Below are positions 61,738-64,000 of a stretch of 64,000 nt of DNA, in pieces. Numbering within the stretch: the stretch's first letter is position 1; each line of letters begins with the position of its first letter. The notes below the pieces were generated by a model. It was not told the origin of the DNA and did not search any database. It saw nothing but the letters and a program-made list of their open reading frames with translations. The translations under genes were made by a program, and so were the position numbers. Where the stretch lies: contig LXYH01000011.1 of the NCBI GenBank assembly GCA_001650895.1, positions 1 to 64,000 of the forward strand, given 5' to 3'. This DNA comes from Rhodobacteraceae bacterium EhC02. GTDB taxonomy: Bacteria; Pseudomonadota; Alphaproteobacteria; Rhodobacterales; Rhodobacteraceae.

Positions 61738-62404
61738 GGCGCAGGAACAGGCTTTCCTCTTCGTTGTTCTTGAAGAAGGGCACGCTTGCGGGGGGCGCGG
61801 TTTCCTTGGCCCTTGCCGCGACCTCGGCCAGCACGACCTCGGTGATGAAGGGCAGGTCGAATTCGCGCACGCGCGGCAGCGGGATCCACTGCAGATGCGA
61901 AAGCTCGTCGCAGGCGGCGCTGAAATCATCGGGATCGCTGGCCAGATCATCGGCATCGACAAGGAAAAAGCGCGCGTCGAACCGGCGCGGGCGGCCCGGC
62001 GGGGTCACGGCGCGGAACACGAATTGCAGCGGATGGGCCGCGGGCATGTGGCCGGTTGCGGCAAATGTCTGCCAATCGGGCGGCGGGCTGGTCCAGAGGC
62101 CCTTGGCCCCCAGCACCAGACCCGTTTCCTCCCACAACTCGCGGATCGCGGCGGCGGCCAGCGCATGGGCAAGGTCGGGGGGCGCATCGTCGCACAGCCG
62201 CACCGCGCAGAGATCCGGCAGCGGCGTGACCAGCGGCACGGCGCGATCGGCATCGTCCACCGCGCCGCCGGGAAACACGAATTTGTCCGGCATGAAGGCC
62301 GCTTTCGATCCGCGCTGCCCCATCAGAACATGGGGGTCATTGAATCGGTCGCGCAGCACGATCACGGTCGAGGCGTTGCGGATCGCAGTCTTGTCGATGC
62401 TCAT
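61700..62404 (-). CDS. NUDIX hydrolase (NudL/RPP-like)
   Basis: The 234-residue protein has a NUDIX fold with an insertion. FVFPGGAVDDADR and, after a loop of about 30 residues, AAIRELWEETGLVLG form the catalytic box. The preceding VLMGQRGSKAAFMPDKFVFPGG is typical of the family related to NUDT7/19 CoA pyrophosphatases. It may hydrolyse CoA, acyl-CoA or a nucleotide sugar. The start ATG at 62404 is 24 bases downstream of the DUF983 gene, and the two may be co-transcribed. The end overlaps the convergent transporter gene by 38 bases. Confidence 0.9.
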   Translation of the reverse strand: MSIDKTAIRNASTVIVLRDRFNDPHVLMGQRGSKAAFMPDKFVFPGGAVDDADRAVPLVTPLPDLCAVRLCDDAPPDLAHALAAAAIRELWEETGLVLGAKGLWTSPPPDWQTFAATGHMPAAHPLQFVFRAVTPPGRPRRFDARFFLVDADDLASDPDDFSAACDELSHLQWIPLPRVREFDLPFITEVVLAEVAARAKETAPPASVPFFKNNEEESLFLRLKGIGPVTGRSH

Positions 62405-62428
62405 CTGGTCCCTTTCACGGCGAAAGGG

Positions 62429-62884
62429 TCACGCGGCCTTGGCAAACCCGTGCATCATCCGCGCCCATTGCAGGCCCACGATCGCCCCTTTCAGTCTGGG
62501 CAGAAGGTAGAGCGATAGTGCGACAGAGCCAAGGGCGAAGATGCTGAACAGGATCAGGGGCTCGGGGCGCCATGTCTCGAAGACGAACAGGAGCAGCGGC
62601 GCCATCAGGTGACCGACGAACAGGATCGTCAGGTAGGCCGGGCCGTCATCGGCGCGGTGATGGTGCAGTTCCTCGCGGCAGACGGGGCAGGATTTGCGCA
62701 CCGACAGGTAGCCCTTCAGCAGCGGACCACTGCCGCAATTGGGACATTTGCCGCGCCAGCCCTTCCACATCGCGGGCCAGGTTTCGCGGGTCGACGGTTT
62801 CTGCGCAGTCTCGGTGATCGCCGCCTGATCCGAAAACGTTTCTGTCTGCGGATCCGTCATCGCGTGATGGCTGTGGTTGGTCAT
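62429..62884 (-). CDS. DUF983 family membrane protein
   Basis: The 151-residue protein has a Ser/Thr/Gln-rich N-terminus. A zinc-ribbon-like pair of CxxC motifs (GKCPNCGSGPLLKGYL and KSCPVCREELHHHRADDGPAY) follows, then two membrane helices (LTILFVGHLMAPLLLFVFE and LFSIFALGSVALSLYLLPR). This is the DUF983 layout, known from Rhodobacteraceae and other alphaproteobacteria near cytochrome oxidase or NUDIX genes; its role is unknown. GAGG lies five bases before the ATG at 62884. It precedes the NUDIX gene in a probable two-gene unit. Confidence 0.9.
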   Translation of the reverse strand: MTNHSHHAMTDPQTETFSDQAAITETAQKPSTRETWPAMWKGWRGKCPNCGSGPLLKGYLSVRKSCPVCREELHHHRADDGPAYLTILFVGHLMAPLLLFVFETWRPEPLILFSIFALGSVALSLYLLPRLKGAIVGLQWARMMHGFAKAA

Positions 62885-63121
62885 GGTCGCCTCGGGGTCT
62901 GTGAAGGCGCGACCATCTGTCAAATCGCGGTGCTTGAAAAGCGGCGATCCCGGTCCCGCGTCTACATGTCGCAAAAACCTGCCGATGCCCGGCGGCACGC
63001 GGGCTGGGGCGAAAAAAGTTTCGCCCGCCGCGACGGAAGCGGCCAGCCGCCCCGTAATACAGGCACAACAGGCGGCAAGGGCACCCATGCCCGGCCCCGC
63101 CATCAAACCGGAGAGATCAAG

Positions 63122-63643
63122 ATGAAACGCACTGTTCTGATATCCAGCCTGACCGCCCTTGCCCTTGCCGGCACGGCATTGGCCGCGATCGCCGCATCCG
63201 ATGACAAGCCCGGCCGAGCGGAACACCGGGGCGACCGGGTCATGATGCTGCCGTTCGAGGATATCGACGCCGATTCCGACGGCAAGATCACGACCGGGGA
63301 GATGCAGGCCCATGCCGCCCTTCGCTTCGAAGAGGCCGATGCCGACAAGGATGGCCTGCTGGACGCGGACGAGATGCAGGCGCAGATGCTGGCCCGCACG
63401 ACCGCGCGCATGGCAGAGCGCAGCGCGCGCATGATCGAGCGGATGGACCGGGATGGCGACGGCAAGCTGTCGGCCGAGGAAATGCGCGCAGGCCCCCGCG
63501 AGGGCGATCGGTTCGCGCGGATGCTGTCGCGTCTGGACAAGGACGAGGACGGCGCGCTGTCGCGTGAAGAGTTCGAGGCCGCCCGCGAGATGCGCAGCGC
63601 GCATCGGCGTGGTGACGGGCATCACCGGGGGCAAAACGACTGA
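63122..63643 (+). CDS. periplasmic EF-hand protein
   Basis: A 173-residue exported protein with a signal peptide (MKRTVLISSLTALALAGTALA) and four EF-hand-like calcium loops: DADSDGKITTGE, DADKDGLLDADE, DRDGDGKLSAEE and DKDEDGALSREE. The four loops are joined by Met/Arg/Ala-rich helices, and the tail is His/Arg-rich (HRRGDGHHRG). Ca2+ binding in the periplasm is likely; what it signals is unknown. GGAG lies eight bases before the ATG. An ECF sigma factor gene starts 103 bases downstream on the same strand, a common pairing in this family. Confidence 0.92.
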   Translation: MKRTVLISSLTALALAGTALAAIAASDDKPGRAEHRGDRVMMLPFEDIDADSDGKITTGEMQAHAALRFEEADADKDGLLDADEMQAQMLARTTARMAERSARMIERMDRDGDGKLSAEEMRAGPREGDRFARMLSRLDKDEDGALSREEFEAAREMRSAHRRGDGHHRGQND

Positions 63644-63668
63644 TCGACACCCCTGTGGCTGATCTGGA

Positions 63669-63686
63669 ATGGCCCCGAGGGGCCAT
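63669..63686. terminator. weak terminator-like hairpin after the EF-hand gene
   Basis: ATGGCCCC (63669-63676) pairs with GGGGCCAT (63679-63686) with only two bases between the arms and no U-run. It could slow transcription between the EF-hand and sigma factor genes but is not a convincing rho-independent terminator. Confidence 0.35.
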
Positions 63687-63746
63687 CCCACCCGGACATG
63701 TCACCCGATTGCCGAAACGGCAGGGACAGGATAGGCCGGAGGGACG

Positions 63747-64000
63747 ATGACAATGGCTTTCGATGCCCCCTCGGATCTGGCAGATGACGTGCTGCTGCGC
63801 CGCTTCGCCCTGGGTGATGCGGCTGCGGCGCGGGCGCTGACGCTGCGGCTGACGCCACGGGTGCATGCCCATGCCATGCGGCTTCTGGGCGACCGGGCCG
63901 AGGCCGAGGATGTCACGCAGGAGGCGCTGTTGCGCCTGTGGCGGATCGCGCCGGACTGGCGCGCGGGCGAGGCGAAGGTCACGACCTGGCTTTACCGGGT
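63747..64000 (+). CDS. ECF-type RNA polymerase sigma factor (3' end cut by window edge)
   Basis: From ATG 63747 (GGAGG four bases upstream) the visible 84 residues form sigma region 2: DDVLLRRFALGDAAAARALTLRLTPRVHAHAMRLLGDRAEAEDVTQEALLRLWRIAPDW. The DVTQEALLRLWR segment is region 2.2, which binds core polymerase. Region 4 lies beyond the window. ECF sigmas answer envelope or redox stress. The EF-hand gene immediately upstream may be regulated by or feed into it; the anti-sigma factor would be further to the right. Confidence 0.92.
   Translation, partial: MTMAFDAPSDLADDVLLRRFALGDAAAARALTLRLTPRVHAHAMRLLGDRAEAEDVTQEALLRLWRIAPDWRAGEAKVTTWLYR

Overview
The window is a GC-rich (roughly 65%) alphaproteobacterial chromosome segment. 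Several features point to the Rhodobacteraceae/Roseobacteraceae: the efp neighbourhood with a small conserved divergent gene, a PopZ-like DUF2497 protein, a PIMT-like gene next to tolC, a GTTC-N7-GTTC LexA box of alphaproteobacterial type, and the overall codon usage. There is no phage, insertion sequence, CRISPR array or plasmid backbone. Genus cannot be fixed from the sequence alone.

Layout. (1) 1-11.9 kb is a surface-polysaccharide locus. A minus-strand run encodes an RgpF-like protein, a sulfotransferase, an inositol-monophosphatase-family phosphatase, a NeuB synthase fused to an extra N-terminal Rossmann-like domain, a NeuA-like CMP-nonulosonate cytidylyltransferase and a low-GC putative glycosyltransferase. 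Beside it lie a GT2 glycosyltransferase and the ABC exporter KpsT/KpsE/KpsM. Together these suggest a sulfated, nonulosonic-acid-containing capsule or related glycan. (2) 12-17.2 kb holds an acetyltransferase, tRNA-Cys, a PIMT-like methyltransferase, TolC, a DUF2497 protein, a small conserved protein and elongation factor P. (3) 17.3-35.5 kb is mostly housekeeping: YgfZ, a phosphatase, two aminotransferases, a DUF305 protein, a crotonase, ValS, an Lrp/AsnC regulator divergent from a PLP decarboxylase, an orphan CoxL-like molybdenum subunit, SuhB, WrbA, MetR divergent from MetF, a thioesterase, a GFA protein and a rhomboid protease. (4) 35.6-41 kb starts with tRNA-Leu, then Ugd, a UDP-glucuronate 4-epimerase, an LAB_N membrane protein, an ArnT-like transferase and a DPM1-like GT2. 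This looks like a pathway for a uronic-acid or similar sugar modification of lipid A/LPS. (5) 41-50 kb carries a hybrid histidine kinase, a LonB/LonC-type protease and an RND efflux pair. (6) 50-64 kb carries MetG, an MFS transporter, an SOS-regulated orphan ImuA-like gene, an aldo/keto reductase, a compact arsenate operon (ArsR-ArsC fusion, GAPDH, ArsJ), a lipocalin-like lipoprotein, an XRE regulator divergent from a desaturase, a DMT transporter, a NUDIX hydrolase, a DUF983 protein, an EF-hand protein and the start of an ECF sigma factor.

The most notable points are the domain-fused NeuB without a SAF domain, encoded beside a phosphatase and NeuA but no NeuC; the exact LexA box in front of an ImuA-like gene that has no imuB/dnaE2 partner here; the ArsR-ArsC fusion whose start codon sits inside a 15-bp-arm inverted repeat; and a modular intergenic repeat found twice complete and once partial, always just after plus-strand genes.
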